Shown: in pieces, positions 26,814 through 35,774 of the stretch
How the letters are laid out: each line of letters opens with the position of its first letter
Numbering within the stretch: the stretch's first letter is position 1
Origin: Sphingobium sp. KCTC 72723
GTDB taxonomy: Bacteria > Pseudomonadota > Alphaproteobacteria > Sphingomonadales > Sphingomonadaceae
DNA length: 64,000 bases
Direction of reading: 5' to 3'
NCBI RefSeq assembly: GCF_014280435.1
Contig: NZ_CP060388.1
Coordinates: forward strand, 1,302,001 to 1,366,000
The notes under the pieces: model-generated
Database searches by the model: none
What the model saw: the letters and a program-made list of their open reading frames with translations, nothing else
Told to the model about the DNA's origin: nothing
Made by a program: the position numbers and the translations under genes

Positions 26814-27047
26814 ATGAAAGCCCGCATTTTCGTCACTCTCAAGGGCGGTGTCCTCGATCCTCAGGGGCGGGCAATCCACCATGCGCTGGAAGGTCTGGGC
26901 TTTGACGGCGTCAATGACGTGCGCGCGGGCAAGCTGATCGAACTGGACCTGGCCGACGGCACCAGCGACGATGATATCGACGCGATGTGCCGCAAGCTGC
27001 TGGCCAATACCGTGATCGAAAACTACCGCATCGAAAAGGTCGCCTGA
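26814..27047 (+). CDS. purS: Phosphoribosylformylglycinamidine synthase subunit PurS
   Basis: A 77-residue PurS subunit of the three-part FGAM synthase (PurS-PurQ-PurL). MKARIFVTLKGGVLDPQGRAIHHAL and the FDGVNDVRAGKLIELDL strand are diagnostic. AAGGAG stands upstream of the ATG. purQ starts 4 bp after its stop. Confidence 0.96.
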   Translation: MKARIFVTLKGGVLDPQGRAIHHALEGLGFDGVNDVRAGKLIELDLADGTSDDDIDAMCRKLLANTVIENYRIEKVA

Positions 27048-27050
27048 GCC

Positions 27051-27725
27051 ATGAAAAGCGCGGTCATCGTCTTTCCGGGCAGCAATTGCGACCGCGACCT
27101 GGCGGTGGCGTTCGAAGCGGCGACTGGCGCAAAGCCGGTCATGGTGTGGCATCGCGATACGGAGTTGCCCGACGACATCGACCTGATCGGCGTACCGGGC
27201 GGCTTTTCCTATGGCGACTATCTGCGTTCCGGCGCGATGGCCGCGCGTTCGCCAGTGATGGCGTCCGTGGCGCAGGCGGCTGACCGTGGCGCATTCGTGC
27301 TGGGCATCTGCAACGGGTTTCAGGTGTTGACGGAAAGCGGCCTGCTGCCGGGCGCGCTGCTGCGCAATGCCGGCGGGCATTTCGTGTGTCGCGACGTCGC
27401 GCTGACGGTGGACAATGCGCAGAGCGCCTTCACCAGTCGCTATGCAGCGGGGGAAGCGATTTCCTATCCGGTCGCCCATCATGACGGCAATTATTTCGCC
27501 GACGATGCGACGCTCGACCGGCTGGAAGGCGAAGGCCGGGTCGCGCTGCGCTATGCCGAAAATGTCAACGGATCGGCCCGCAACATTGCGGGCATATTGA
27601 ACGACAAGGGCAATGTGCTGGGCATGATGCCGCACCCCGAACGGGTCATAGAAGCCGCCCATGGCGCGACCGATGGCAAGCGCCTGTTCGACGGGCTGGT
27701 CGAAGGGTTGATGGCGCAGGCGTAA
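27051..27725 (+). CDS. purQ: Phosphoribosylformylglycinamidine synthase subunit PurQ
   Basis: A 224-residue class I glutamine amidotransferase supplying ammonia to FGAM synthase. The nucleophile Cys is in [12 protein letters not shown] and the His-Glu pair in [14 protein letters not shown]. The small type pairs with PurS and PurL, as is usual in alphaproteobacteria; purL is not in this window. A strong terminator follows. Confidence 0.97.
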   Translation: MKSAVIVFPGSNCDRDLAVAFEAATGAKPVMVWHRDTELPDDIDLIGVPGGFSYGDYLRSGAMAARSPVMASVAQAADRGAFVLGICNGFQVLTESGLLPGALLRNAGGHFVCRDVALTVDNAQSAFTSRYAAGEAISYPVAHHDGNYFADDATLDRLEGEGRVALRYAENVNGSARNIAGILNDKGNVLGMMPHPERVIEAAHGATDGKRLFDGLVEGLMAQA

Positions 27726-27748
27726 CGCCTTCGTCCGACCTGGGATGT

Positions 27749-27788
27749 AAAAGGGAGCGCCTCCGCTGGGATGGCGCTCCCTTTTTTT
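27749..27788. terminator. Rho-independent terminator after purQ
   Basis: AAAAGGGAGCGCC (27749-27761) pairs with GGCGCTCCC followed by seven T (27773-27788). It lies between the convergent purQ and the BY-kinase gene. Confidence 0.9.
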
Positions 27789-27799
27789 GTCCCTACCCC

Positions 27800-29881
27800 T
27801 CACCCGCCCCGGTGGTAATCATAGTCGAACGCCCTGCCCTGCTGCTTGGTCAGGATAGCGCCGACGATCGCTGCGCCGGATCGGCGCAGCCGATCGACAG
27901 CGGTGCGCAACCCGCCATGATGGTTACGGCCCCATTCGACCACAAGCAGGCTGGCCTGCGCCTTGGCCGCCAGCAACGGCGTGTCGTCCAGCCCCAGGAT
28001 CGGCGGCGCGTCGATCAGCAGCGTGTCATAATCGTCGCGCACCGACGCCAGTAACATGTCCAGCGCGCGCGTGGACAGCAGTTCGGCGGGATTGGGCGGC
28101 ACCGCGCCACAGGGCAGCAGCGCTACGCCCGCAACGCCGCTGTCCATGATGACGTCGCGCACCTGCGCCTGCCCGGTCAGCACTTCGCTGATGCCATGCG
28201 TGGGCGTCAGGCGGAACAGACGGTGCTGCGCGGGTCGGCGCATGTCGGCGTCGATCACCAGCACGCGCTTGCCCAATCGCGCCAGCGCCAGCGCCAGCGC
28301 ATGGACGGTGAGCGACTTGCCCTCCCCTTCCTGCGCGCTGGTGACGAGCAGGGAGCGAGGCAAGCCATCGACCGATGCGAGCAACAGAGACGAGGCTATC
28401 GGCGCGAAGATGTCGGGCGGTTGCACATTGTCGCCCGTCACCGGCACTGCGCCGATCAGCGGCAGGCCCACCCGTTCGGCCAGCGTATCAGCGGAGGTAA
28501 CGGCATCATCGAATATATGGCGCGCCGCCACCAGCAGGATGCCCAGCGCCATGCCACCCAGCGCCGCGACCAGCAGGATCAGCCCGATGCGCGGGGAAAA
28601 GGGCCGGTCCGGCACTGCCGCGCGATCGAGTGGCTGGATGCGCCCGGCCTGAAACCCCGCCTGCGACGCCATGTCGCGATACCGCTGGAGCAGGCTGTCG
28701 TGCAGCATCCGGTACGTGTCGGCCTGCCGCGCCAATATGCCGCGCTGCACGTCATGGCCCTGCGCCGCCTGCGCCTGTCGTTCCAGCGCCGTGATTTCCG
28801 CCGCAATCTGTCGTTCGCCATGGACGGCGACATCATATTCTTCTTTCAGCGACGCGCGGATGCCATTGGCCATCGATTCCGCCTGATCGTCCAGCACCGC
28901 CAGCCGGGCGCGGGCCTCCCGCATTTCGGGGTGGCCATCCTTGCGAAACTGCCGTTCCTGCACCACCATCGCGCGGGCATTGGCGCGCTGTGTCATCAAT
29001 GCCTGCATCGCGCCATTGCCCAGCACTTCGGGCAGCGTTTCCGCGCTGGCGCGGCGCGCGCTTTCCCAGCGTTTTTGCGCGGCGATGCGATCGGTCAGCG
29101 CCTGCGTGCGATAACCGTTAAGCTGTGCCAGCCGGGCCGGGACGCTGCCGTCGAGTGCCGGGGCAGCCCCGTCATGCGATGCGGTTTGGGTGGCATAGAC
29201 CGCCAGATCGCGCTCCGCCCGCGCCAGATCGCGCCGTGCGCCGTCCAGTTCGCCCAGCAGGAAACGACGCGCCTGCACCCCGGATTCAAAGCCACGTTTC
29301 AGGTCGGTGCGAATCAGGCTGTCGGCATAGCTGTTGGCGACTCGCGCAGACAGGACGGGATCGGCACTGACGAAGCTGATGCGCAACACGCGCGACTTGC
29401 CGGGCAGTTCGACTTCCAGATTGTCGCGCAGCAACCGCGCGACCATATCCTGCTCCACCTGCCGCTGGCTTTGGCTGCCCTTGCCGCCGACCGGGCGGTC
29501 ATGCCCCATGCCCTGAAAGAAAGTTGGCGTGCCGACCAGCGCCAGGTCGCGCGCGACTTCGTCTGCAAGGGCGCGGGTGCGCAACACTTCCAGTTCGGTC
29601 TGCATCAGCGTTTCGGTGCTTTCAGGCGTCGGGCGCCCGGTCGATCCGGCACCGGCTGCGCCCGCTGGCACATCCTGCACCTCGACCGATGCCGTCGCCC
29701 GGTAATCGGGCGTCGACATCAGGATGAAGATCAGCCCGGCAAGCAGGCACAGCGCCATGGTGACGAACAGGATGACGCGATGGCGGCGCAGGACCGCCCA
29801 GCTATGGCGCGCCGCCGCAACGAAGCGGCCAGCGCGCGGCACCTGCGTTTCGACGGGCAAAAGCATGTCCACGGACCCCAT
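27800..29881 (-). CDS. Polysaccharide co-polymerase with BY-kinase domain (Wzc/GumC-ExoP type)
   Basis: A 693-residue inner membrane protein controlling chain length and export of a surface polysaccharide. TM1 is near residue 36-56 (VILFVTMALCLLAGLIFIL), followed by a long periplasmic coiled-coil domain and TM2 near 430 (IGLILLVAALGGMALGILLVA). The kinase domain has Walker A SAQEGEGKS, Walker A' VLVIDADMRRP and Walker B TLLIDAPP. The tyrosine tail is very short (FDYDYHRGG, two Tyr). The wza stop overlaps its start (TGATG). Confidence 0.92.
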   Translation of the reverse strand: MGSVDMLLPVETQVPRAGRFVAAARHSWAVLRRHRVILFVTMALCLLAGLIFILMSTPDYRATASVEVQDVPAGAAGAGSTGRPTPESTETLMQTELEVLRTRALADEVARDLALVGTPTFFQGMGHDRPVGGKGSQSQRQVEQDMVARLLRDNLEVELPGKSRVLRISFVSADPVLSARVANSYADSLIRTDLKRGFESGVQARRFLLGELDGARRDLARAERDLAVYATQTASHDGAAPALDGSVPARLAQLNGYRTQALTDRIAAQKRWESARRASAETLPEVLGNGAMQALMTQRANARAMVVQERQFRKDGHPEMREARARLAVLDDQAESMANGIRASLKEEYDVAVHGERQIAAEITALERQAQAAQGHDVQRGILARQADTYRMLHDSLLQRYRDMASQAGFQAGRIQPLDRAAVPDRPFSPRIGLILLVAALGGMALGILLVAARHIFDDAVTSADTLAERVGLPLIGAVPVTGDNVQPPDIFAPIASSLLLASVDGLPRSLLVTSAQEGEGKSLTVHALALALARLGKRVLVIDADMRRPAQHRLFRLTPTHGISEVLTGQAQVRDVIMDSGVAGVALLPCGAVPPNPAELLSTRALDMLLASVRDDYDTLLIDAPPILGLDDTPLLAAKAQASLLVVEWGRNHHGGLRTAVDRLRRSGAAIVGAILTKQQGRAFDYDYHRGG

Positions 29882-30582
29882 CACCGATTGCCGTCCAGCG
29901 CGACGAAGCCAGCGGCCAGCGCAGGCCCGGCCAATATCGCGCCGCCCAATATAGCCTTTGCGCGCGACAGGCCGACGATGATGCTGTCACCCGGCAGGAT
30001 TTCAGGATCTGGCGCCCTGCCCCGGCGAATGGCGGACAGGTCGAACATTGCGGCCTGCCTTTGTCCTTCGACCTGCCGCACGACCAGGATCTGGCTCAGG
30101 CTGGCGATCCGGCTTGGTCCCTTGGCCATCGCCACCGCCTGGCTGAGCGTCATGCGGCCATCGACCGGGAACAGGCCCGGTTCGCGCACTTCGCCGTCCA
30201 CGGTGATGCGGCGACCCACGGCCTTTTTGACGAAGATCGTGACCTGGGGCGACACCAATATGCGCTCGCCCAGTCGCCCGGCAATGGCGTCTGCCGCTTC
30301 ATTGGCGGACATTCCAGCGACCGGCACGTCACCGATCAACGGCATACGCACCGTGCCAGCGGCGCTGACCTGCGCATCCTCCAGCGACAGGCCCGGCTCA
30401 TGATAGATGGAAATGCGCAGCACATCGTCGGGGCCGATGCGATAATCCGCGCCGATCGCGGGCGCTGGCGGAATGAGCATATAGGCCGCCTGCCCGCGCG
30501 GCGCTTCGTCCACGCTGGCGCAGCCTGCCAGCATCGCCACTGTTGCAACCAGAGCGTAACGCCATCGTGCGCCGCACGTCAT
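29881..30582 (-). CDS. Polysaccharide export outer membrane lipoprotein (Wza/GumB type)
   Basis: A 233-residue outer membrane exporter. The N-terminus MTCGARWRYALVATVAMLAGC carries a lipobox (LAGC), so the mature protein is lipidated. The PES domain follows (YRIGPDDVLRISIYHEPGLSLEDAQVSAAGTVRMPLIGDVPVAG) with a SLBB-type segment ITVDGEVREPGLFPV. It overlaps the BY-kinase gene and forms the export duct with it. An in-frame start at 30684 was rejected because the signal would be buried. Confidence 0.93.
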   Translation of the reverse strand: MTCGARWRYALVATVAMLAGCASVDEAPRGQAAYMLIPPAPAIGADYRIGPDDVLRISIYHEPGLSLEDAQVSAAGTVRMPLIGDVPVAGMSANEAADAIAGRLGERILVSPQVTIFVKKAVGRRITVDGEVREPGLFPVDGRMTLSQAVAMAKGPSRIASLSQILVVRQVEGQRQAAMFDLSAIRRGRAPDPEILPGDSIIVGLSRAKAILGGAILAGPALAAGFVALDGNR

Positions 30583-30717
30583 GCGCCAATATCCCCCATG
30601 ATCGCCCAAACCGCGTGCGACGAAACGCCGCCCGCTTTGGCGGTTAACCGGGGGGCAGCGCCATGGCAACCATTTGCGCGGCAAAGCGCGGCGAAGCGTG
30701 GGCCAAAGGCCCGCGCA

Positions 30718-32013
30718 TTACACCGCCAGTCGGCCGGGCGCTGTCTCAATGGCGCGGCGCGGCTGGTCGGGCCAGATGCCGCGCGTATCATAGACAGCCT
30801 TGTCGGCGCGTTCGTCGACGGGGACAGATTTGAACATGTCATGATCGACAAGAATGATGAACACGCCACATTGTTCCAGAGCCGTATCGAGATCGACCAG
30901 TTCCGCGCCGGTGCCGGCAAACTCCATCGGCACCGCATGGGCATAGGGTTCGACCAGCTTGATACGGCGACCATAGCGACGCGCGAGGCGCGCGGCGACC
31001 TTGACTGCCGGGCTTTCGCGGAAATCGTCGATATTCGCCTTGAACGCGAGGCCCAGGCAGGCGACGTCCTCACCAGCGAAAGCGTCGATCATGTCGGACG
31101 CCTTGGCCACAACATAGTCGGTCTTGCCGTCATTCACTTCGCGCGCGGTGCGGATGATGCGGGCATTTTCCGGGTCGCCATGGACGATGAACCACGGATC
31201 GACCGCGATACAATGGCCGCCGACGCCGGGACCGGGCGACAGGATGTTGACGCGCGGATGGCGGTTGGCCAGCCGGATCACTTCCCACACGTCGATGTCC
31301 ATATTTTCCGCGATCACCGACAATTCATTGGCAAATGCGATGTTGACGTCGCGGAAGCTGTTTTCGACCAGCTTGACCATTTCCGCCGCGCGGGCGGTGG
31401 TGGTGATGCACGCGCCGCGCACGAATTGACGGTAGAATCCCAGCGCCTTGCGGGCGCAACGGGGGGTGATGCCACCAATGCAGCGATCATTGTCGATCAG
31501 CTCGACCAATATGCGACCGGGCAAAACCCGCTCAGGACAATAGGCGATGGCGATGTCGCCTGCCACGCCCTTGGCGGGCATTTTGAGGTCGGGGCGCATC
31601 CCGCCGATCACGTCGCGCATCGCTTCGGTCGTGCCGACCGGCGAGGTGGATTCAAGGATAACGGTGTCGCCCGCCTTCAATACCGGCGCGATGGTGCGGG
31701 CGGCTTTCAGGACATAGCTGATGTCAGGCGCGCGATCTTCCGATACCGGGGTCGGCACCGCAATGATGAACACGTCGCTATCCTCGACGGTCAGGCTGGC
31801 GCGCAAATTGCCGCGTGCGACAACGCCCTGCACCAGTCCGTCGAGATCGACTTCCTCGATATGGACCCGGCCCGAATTGACGGTTTCCACCACATGGGCG
31901 GACACATCGACCCCCACCACCTGCGCGCCGCCACGGGCGATCAACGCAGCGGTAGGCAGGCCGATATAGCCCAGGCCAATGACGGAAACCTTCTGCTTGG
32001 CATCGACGGGCAT
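30718..32013 (-). CDS. wecC: UDP-N-acetyl-D-mannosamine dehydrogenase
   Basis: A 431-residue NAD-dependent enzyme oxidising UDP-ManNAc to UDP-ManNAcA. The NAD-binding motif is VIGLGYIGLPTA, the catalytic Cys is C268 in GPGVGGHCIAVDPWF, and LVENSFRDVNIAFANEL and the FKANIDDFRESPA segments are typical. With the WecB gene 529 bp upstream it completes the path from UDP-GlcNAc, giving a building block for a ManNAcA-containing polysaccharide. Confidence 0.93.
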   Translation of the reverse strand: MPVDAKQKVSVIGLGYIGLPTAALIARGGAQVVGVDVSAHVVETVNSGRVHIEEVDLDGLVQGVVARGNLRASLTVEDSDVFIIAVPTPVSEDRAPDISYVLKAARTIAPVLKAGDTVILESTSPVGTTEAMRDVIGGMRPDLKMPAKGVAGDIAIAYCPERVLPGRILVELIDNDRCIGGITPRCARKALGFYRQFVRGACITTTARAAEMVKLVENSFRDVNIAFANELSVIAENMDIDVWEVIRLANRHPRVNILSPGPGVGGHCIAVDPWFIVHGDPENARIIRTAREVNDGKTDYVVAKASDMIDAFAGEDVACLGLAFKANIDDFRESPAVKVAARLARRYGRRIKLVEPYAHAVPMEFAGTGAELVDLDTALEQCGVFIILVDHDMFKSVPVDERADKAVYDTRGIWPDQPRRAIETAPGRLAV

Positions 32014-32137
32014 GGGTCGGGCAATCCTTCAAACGGTAAAGTCGACCGTTTTCTGCCCGGAAATGCTGAAGATTTCGGTAACGCTCCCCCACGCGACGGA
32101 CAGATATCGTCCGAAGCGGGGGCGGAAGCTGCGCTTT

Positions 32138-32374
32138 TTAGCGGTAGCGCGGCGCGGGCTGGCGCGCCATGTGCAGGGGGGAACGCACGATGGCTTCGGT
32201 GATGATCTTCTTGCTCAGCAATTCGCGGATGCGATCGGCCCCGATGGGGTTGAGCAGGACGACACGGGTGCCGCCCGACGTCAGCGGCTCGATCGTCGAA
32301 ATGGCGATGTCATGCTTGGCGCATAAGGCCTGCACGTCCTTGACTTCGGCGTTGACGTTGATGGCCCGGCTCAT
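32138..32374 (-). CDS. Unknown 78-residue protein between wecC and wecB
   Basis: Starts MSRAINVNAEVKDVQALCAKHD and has a beta-alpha-beta-like pattern ending IITEAIVRSPLHMARQPAPRYR. No signal peptide, membrane helix or known domain is seen. The ATG at 32374 is favoured; 32 upstream codons have weak coding character. Its place between the two UDP-ManNAcA genes, on the same strand, suggests a link with the polysaccharide locus, but no function can be named. Confidence 0.6.
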   Translation of the reverse strand: MSRAINVNAEVKDVQALCAKHDIAISTIEPLTSGGTRVVLLNPIGADRIRELLSKKIITEAIVRSPLHMARQPAPRYR

Positions 32375-32541
32375 GCGCGCGACACCGAGATGGACAGTGA
32401 TGAAAGGGTGATAAAGGACATAAAACGCGCCTTGCCTGGCAAGCGGGAGCGCGATCTGTCTCTCGGTCACGGCGAATGCTTGCGGGCAGGGTTCGCGGCG
32501 ATGCCGTCCCCTAACAGGTCCGCCCCATGGCGTCGCCGCTT

Positions 32542-33675
32542 TTATTCCGCCCCCGTTGCGATGACCCGCGCGATCCGCTGCGCCGCCTTGCCATCGCCAA
32601 AGGGATTATGCGCGCGCGCCATGGCGTCATAGGCCGCATCGTCGTCGAGCAATGCCAGCACTTGCGCCACGATCCTGTCGCGATCCGCGCCGACCAGCCT
32701 GGCGGTCCCGGCCTCCACCCCTTCGGGTCGCTCGGTCGTTTCGCGCATCACCAGCACGGGTTTGCCCAGTGAAGGCGCTTCTTCCTGCACCCCGCCACTG
32801 TCGGTCAGAACCAGATGGCACATGTCGAGCAGGCGGACGAAATGGGGATAGTCGAGCGGTTCGATCATCGCGACATTGGGCAGGTCGCCCAGCACGGCAT
32901 CCATAACCGGACGGACATTGGGGTTGGGGTGGACGGGGAAAATCACCGCCACGTCGGGCCGCGCCGCGATGTCCGCAATGGAACGGGCGATCGCTTCCAT
33001 CCCCCCGCCGAAATTTTCGCGCCGGTGGCTGGTGACGGCAATGATCCGCTTGCCCGCGAAACGCATGGCCAGATCGTCGAGGCCGCTGGCCAGCGACGGA
33101 TCGGCCAGCACCCGGTCGCGCGTCGCCAGCAGCGCGTCGATCACGGTATTGCCCGTGACATATATGCCCGCCGCGTCCCGGCTTTCACGCAGCAGCGCGT
33201 CGGCGGCGGCCTGCGTGGGCGCGAAATTCATGTCGGCGATGCAGGCAACGACGCGGCGGTTCACTTCCTCCGGCCAGGGGTGGTGAATGTCGCCGCTGCG
33301 TAGCCCCGCTTCGACATGGGCGACCGGGATCTTGCGATAATAGGCCGCCAGGCTGGCCACCATGGTCGTCAGCGTGTCGCCATGCACCACCACCCGGTCG
33401 GGCCGTTCCATGTCGAACGCCTTGCCCAGTTCCAAGATCAGCTTGGCAGTCAGCCCGTCCAGCGTCTGGTTCGGCACCATCACGTCCAGGTCGATGTCGG
33501 GCGTGATTCCGGCAATGTCCAGCACCTGATCCAGCAGCCCGCGATGCTGCGCCGTCACGATGACGCGCGTGTCCACGCCCGGCATCGCGCGCAGGGCGTG
33601 GATGACCGGAAACATCTTGATCGCTTCGGGCCGCGTACCGAACACGATGGCGATCTTCTGGTGCGCGATTTTCAT
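32542..33675 (-). CDS. wecB: UDP-N-acetylglucosamine 2-epimerase (non-hydrolysing)
   Basis: A 377-residue GT-B-fold epimerase making UDP-ManNAc. MKIAHQKIAIVFGTRPEAIKMFPVI, VHGDTLTT, HVEAGLRSGD, PWPEEVNRRV, TSHRRENFG and LTDSGGVQEEAPSLGKPVLVMRETTERPEG are classic motifs. The start at 33675 gives the family N-terminus. It feeds WecC on the same strand. Confidence 0.95.
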   Translation of the reverse strand: MKIAHQKIAIVFGTRPEAIKMFPVIHALRAMPGVDTRVIVTAQHRGLLDQVLDIAGITPDIDLDVMVPNQTLDGLTAKLILELGKAFDMERPDRVVVHGDTLTTMVASLAAYYRKIPVAHVEAGLRSGDIHHPWPEEVNRRVVACIADMNFAPTQAAADALLRESRDAAGIYVTGNTVIDALLATRDRVLADPSLASGLDDLAMRFAGKRIIAVTSHRRENFGGGMEAIARSIADIAARPDVAVIFPVHPNPNVRPVMDAVLGDLPNVAMIEPLDYPHFVRLLDMCHLVLTDSGGVQEEAPSLGKPVLVMRETTERPEGVEAGTARLVGADRDRIVAQVLALLDDDAAYDAMARAHNPFGDGKAAQRIARVIATGAE

Positions 33676-33827
33676 TCGGGTCTTTCGATTATGCCGTTGC
33701 GCCGAACGCACTGGCAGAAAATCGTAACCATCGCCTGAACAAGCGCGCCGATTTGCAATGAAGTGTGGGCAGGGTTAGGAACCAATGCCATGCGCCGCGC
33801 CATGACAGAGCAGAACCGGGAAGCCCG

Positions 33828-33950
33828 ATGAACTGGCCATGGCTCGATCAGGCGGACAACGCCCTGCCCCGCTGGTGGCACTGGCTGATCGCGCTGGTGA
33901 CGCTGATCATCCTGCGGACATTCGTGCCGATATTCGCCGCCTTTATCTAA
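33828..33950 (+). CDS. Small single-pass membrane protein, unknown
   Basis: A 40-residue protein (MNWPWLDQADNALPRWWHWL, then hydrophobic IALVTLIILRTFVPIFAAFI) with one TM helix at the C-terminus and a Trp-rich N-terminus. It lies between wecB and the ABC-2 permease, reading the opposite way, and ends 4 bp before the permease stop. GGGAAG lies upstream. No family recognised. Confidence 0.5.
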   Translation: MNWPWLDQADNALPRWWHWLIALVTLIILRTFVPIFAAFI

Positions 33951-33954
33951 AGGC

Positions 33955-34815
33955 TTAGGCCTTGATCTTCCAGCCGCGTTTCAGGAGCATGTAGCAAGCG
34001 GTCCCCAGCAGGATGTTGAGCGCCAGCAGCACGCTGCTGCCCACCAGCACATTGATGTCCGCCGCCGCGACGAAGCCATAGCGGAAACCGGAAATCATGT
34101 AGAAGAAGGGATTGGCATGGCTGATCCCCTGAAAGAAAGGGGGCAGCCGGTCGATGGAATAAAAAGTGCCGGACAGCAGCGCCAGCGGCCCGATGACGAA
34201 ATTCGTAACGGCTGCGTTATGATCGAACTTGTCCGACCAGATGGAGGTCAACACCCCCAGAAACGCAATGAAGCTGGTGCCGATCACGCCGAACCACAGC
34301 ACTGCCCACAGATGCGCGGGCGTGACATGGACGCCCGGCCACAGTGCCATTGCCCCCCACAGCGCCCCGCCCACGAACAGCGCGCGCGTGACCGATGAAG
34401 CAATCAGCGCGCCCAGTAATTCGCCGACTGAAATCGGCGGCATCAGATAATCGACCAGCGTTCCCTGCAACTTGCCGACCATCAGCGGGAAGCTGGCATT
34501 GGCGAAGCAGGCGTTGATCATGCCCATGATGATAAGGCCGGGCGCAACGAAATCGGCGAATGGCACCGCCTGTCCACGCAACATCACCACGCGCCCGCTG
34601 CCCCCCAGCGCGACGATGAAGATGACCAGAAACAGCAAAGTGGTGATTGCCGGTCCCCACACGGTCTGTAACTGCACCTTCATGAAACGGCGCACTTCCT
34701 TGGTATAGAGCGCCCAGGTGCCTGCCCAGTTGATGTTGCGAATCTGTGGCACGCCCGGTTCGGCGAAGGGTGCGGGCGTCGAAGGCGCGGCGGTAATTTT
34801 GGGCTGGTCGTTCAT
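33955..34815 (-). CDS. ABC-2 type transporter permease
   Basis: A 286-residue membrane protein with six hydrophobic helices after a soluble N-terminus. It has the ABC-2 pattern: FMKVQLQTVWGPAITTLLFLVIF, the GLIIMGMINACFANASFPLMVGKLQGTLVDYLMPPIS core and SGTFYSIDRLPPFFQGISHANPFFYMISGFRYG. Such permeases export polysaccharides, lipids or drugs; the ATPase partner is not next to it. It lies beside the ManNAcA cluster, but its substrate is unproven. Confidence 0.88.
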   Translation of the reverse strand: MNDQPKITAAPSTPAPFAEPGVPQIRNINWAGTWALYTKEVRRFMKVQLQTVWGPAITTLLFLVIFIVALGGSGRVVMLRGQAVPFADFVAPGLIIMGMINACFANASFPLMVGKLQGTLVDYLMPPISVGELLGALIASSVTRALFVGGALWGAMALWPGVHVTPAHLWAVLWFGVIGTSFIAFLGVLTSIWSDKFDHNAAVTNFVIGPLALLSGTFYSIDRLPPFFQGISHANPFFYMISGFRYGFVAAADINVLVGSSVLLALNILLGTACYMLLKRGWKIKA

Positions 34816-34881
34816 GACTGGATCGACTATCGGCTGGGACGTTGTGCTGCAAGCGCGCAGTTCATTCCTGTGTCGTGACAT

Positions 34882-34909
34882 TTGAACCTGCGCGCCCGCT
34901 TCTTATATA
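34882..34909 (+). promoter_or_regulatory. Probable housekeeping promoter of gcrA
   Basis: TTGAAC (34882-34887) and TATATA (34904-34909) separated by 16 bp stand 33 bp before the GcrA start codon, a good sigma-70 match. No GANTC methylation site occurs between this element and the start. Confidence 0.5.
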
Positions 34910-34942
34910 GGAAGCCATGCCTGTTTTTTGAGGAGTGTTTCA

Positions 34943-35656
34943 TTGTCCTGGACCGACGAGCGTATCGACCAGCTCAAAGGGATGTGGGAGCGCGGCCTGA
35001 CCGCCAGCCAGATCGCCGAAGAACTGGGCGGGGTCAGCCGCAATGCGGTGATCGGCAAGGCGCATCGCCTGGGCCTGCAATCCCGCCCTTCGCCAGTGAA
35101 GGCGAACGATAGCAGCAAAAAGCCCGCCGTCGCCGCGCCCGTGCGCAAGCCTGCGCCCGCCGCCGCTGCGCCGGAAGCAGAAGCGCCCCGCGCCGCCGCA
35201 CCCGTGGTCGAAGCTCCCGCCGCGCCCGTGCGCGCGCCAGCACCTGCCGCTCCGGTGGCGGCTGCCCCTGCCGCAGCACCTGTCGGTGCCAGCGACGAAC
35301 AGCCCGTGCGCCCACCCCAGCCGCGCATCGTGTCGGTCGGTCCGGGCGGCTTCCTGCGTCAGGGTCCGGGCGATCAGCAGGCGCCGATCCCGCCCGCCCC
35401 GCCCCGCCGCCTGGTCCCGGCCAAGCCTAGCGCGGACATTGCGGGCAAGACGTCGCTGCTCGACCTGACCGAACGGATCTGCAAATGGCCGATGGGCCAT
35501 CCGGGCGAGCCGGACTTCCATTTCTGCGGTGAAACGGTGAACCCCGGCTTCCCCTATTGCGTCGAACATTGCGGTCGCGCCTATCAGGCGCAATTGCCGC
35601 GCGGCACCCGCCGCCCGCCCCCGCCGCTGCCCTTCGGCGGTCCGCGCGTGCGCTGA
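34943..35656 (+). CDS. gcrA: GcrA cell cycle regulator
   Basis: A 237-residue alphaproteobacterial master regulator that works with RNA polymerase and CcrM methylation. The N-terminal helix-turn-helix SWTDERIDQLKGMWERGLTASQIAEELGG-VSRNAVIGKAHRLGL is diagnostic. A long Ala/Pro-rich linker (about 60-135) follows, then the C-terminal domain with CKWPMGHPGEPDFHFCGE and three further cysteines, all as in GcrA. The start is TTG at 34943 with GGAG upstream; the Caulobacter protein starts at the same point. Confidence 0.95.
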   Translation: MSWTDERIDQLKGMWERGLTASQIAEELGGVSRNAVIGKAHRLGLQSRPSPVKANDSSKKPAVAAPVRKPAPAAAAPEAEAPRAAAPVVEAPAAPVRAPAPAAPVAAAPAAAPVGASDEQPVRPPQPRIVSVGPGGFLRQGPGDQQAPIPPAPPRRLVPAKPSADIAGKTSLLDLTERICKWPMGHPGEPDFHFCGETVNPGFPYCVEHCGRAYQAQLPRGTRRPPPPLPFGGPRVR

Positions 35657-35675
35657 TCGCGTTCGACCTGTTACG

Positions 35676-35714
35676 AAAAAAGGCCCGGTTCCTGCGCAGG
35701 AACCGGGCCTTTTT
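35676..35714. terminator. Bidirectional terminator between gcrA and the porin-like gene
   Basis: A near-continuous palindrome, A-tract plus AGGCCCGGTTCCTG / CAGGAACCGGGCCT plus T-tract, centred at about 35695. It can end both convergent transcripts. Confidence 0.9.
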
Positions 35715-35774
35715 CATGTCTGGCGCAGCCGATGTCCGATCAGGCACTACCACCTGACCGGACATCATTCTGGA

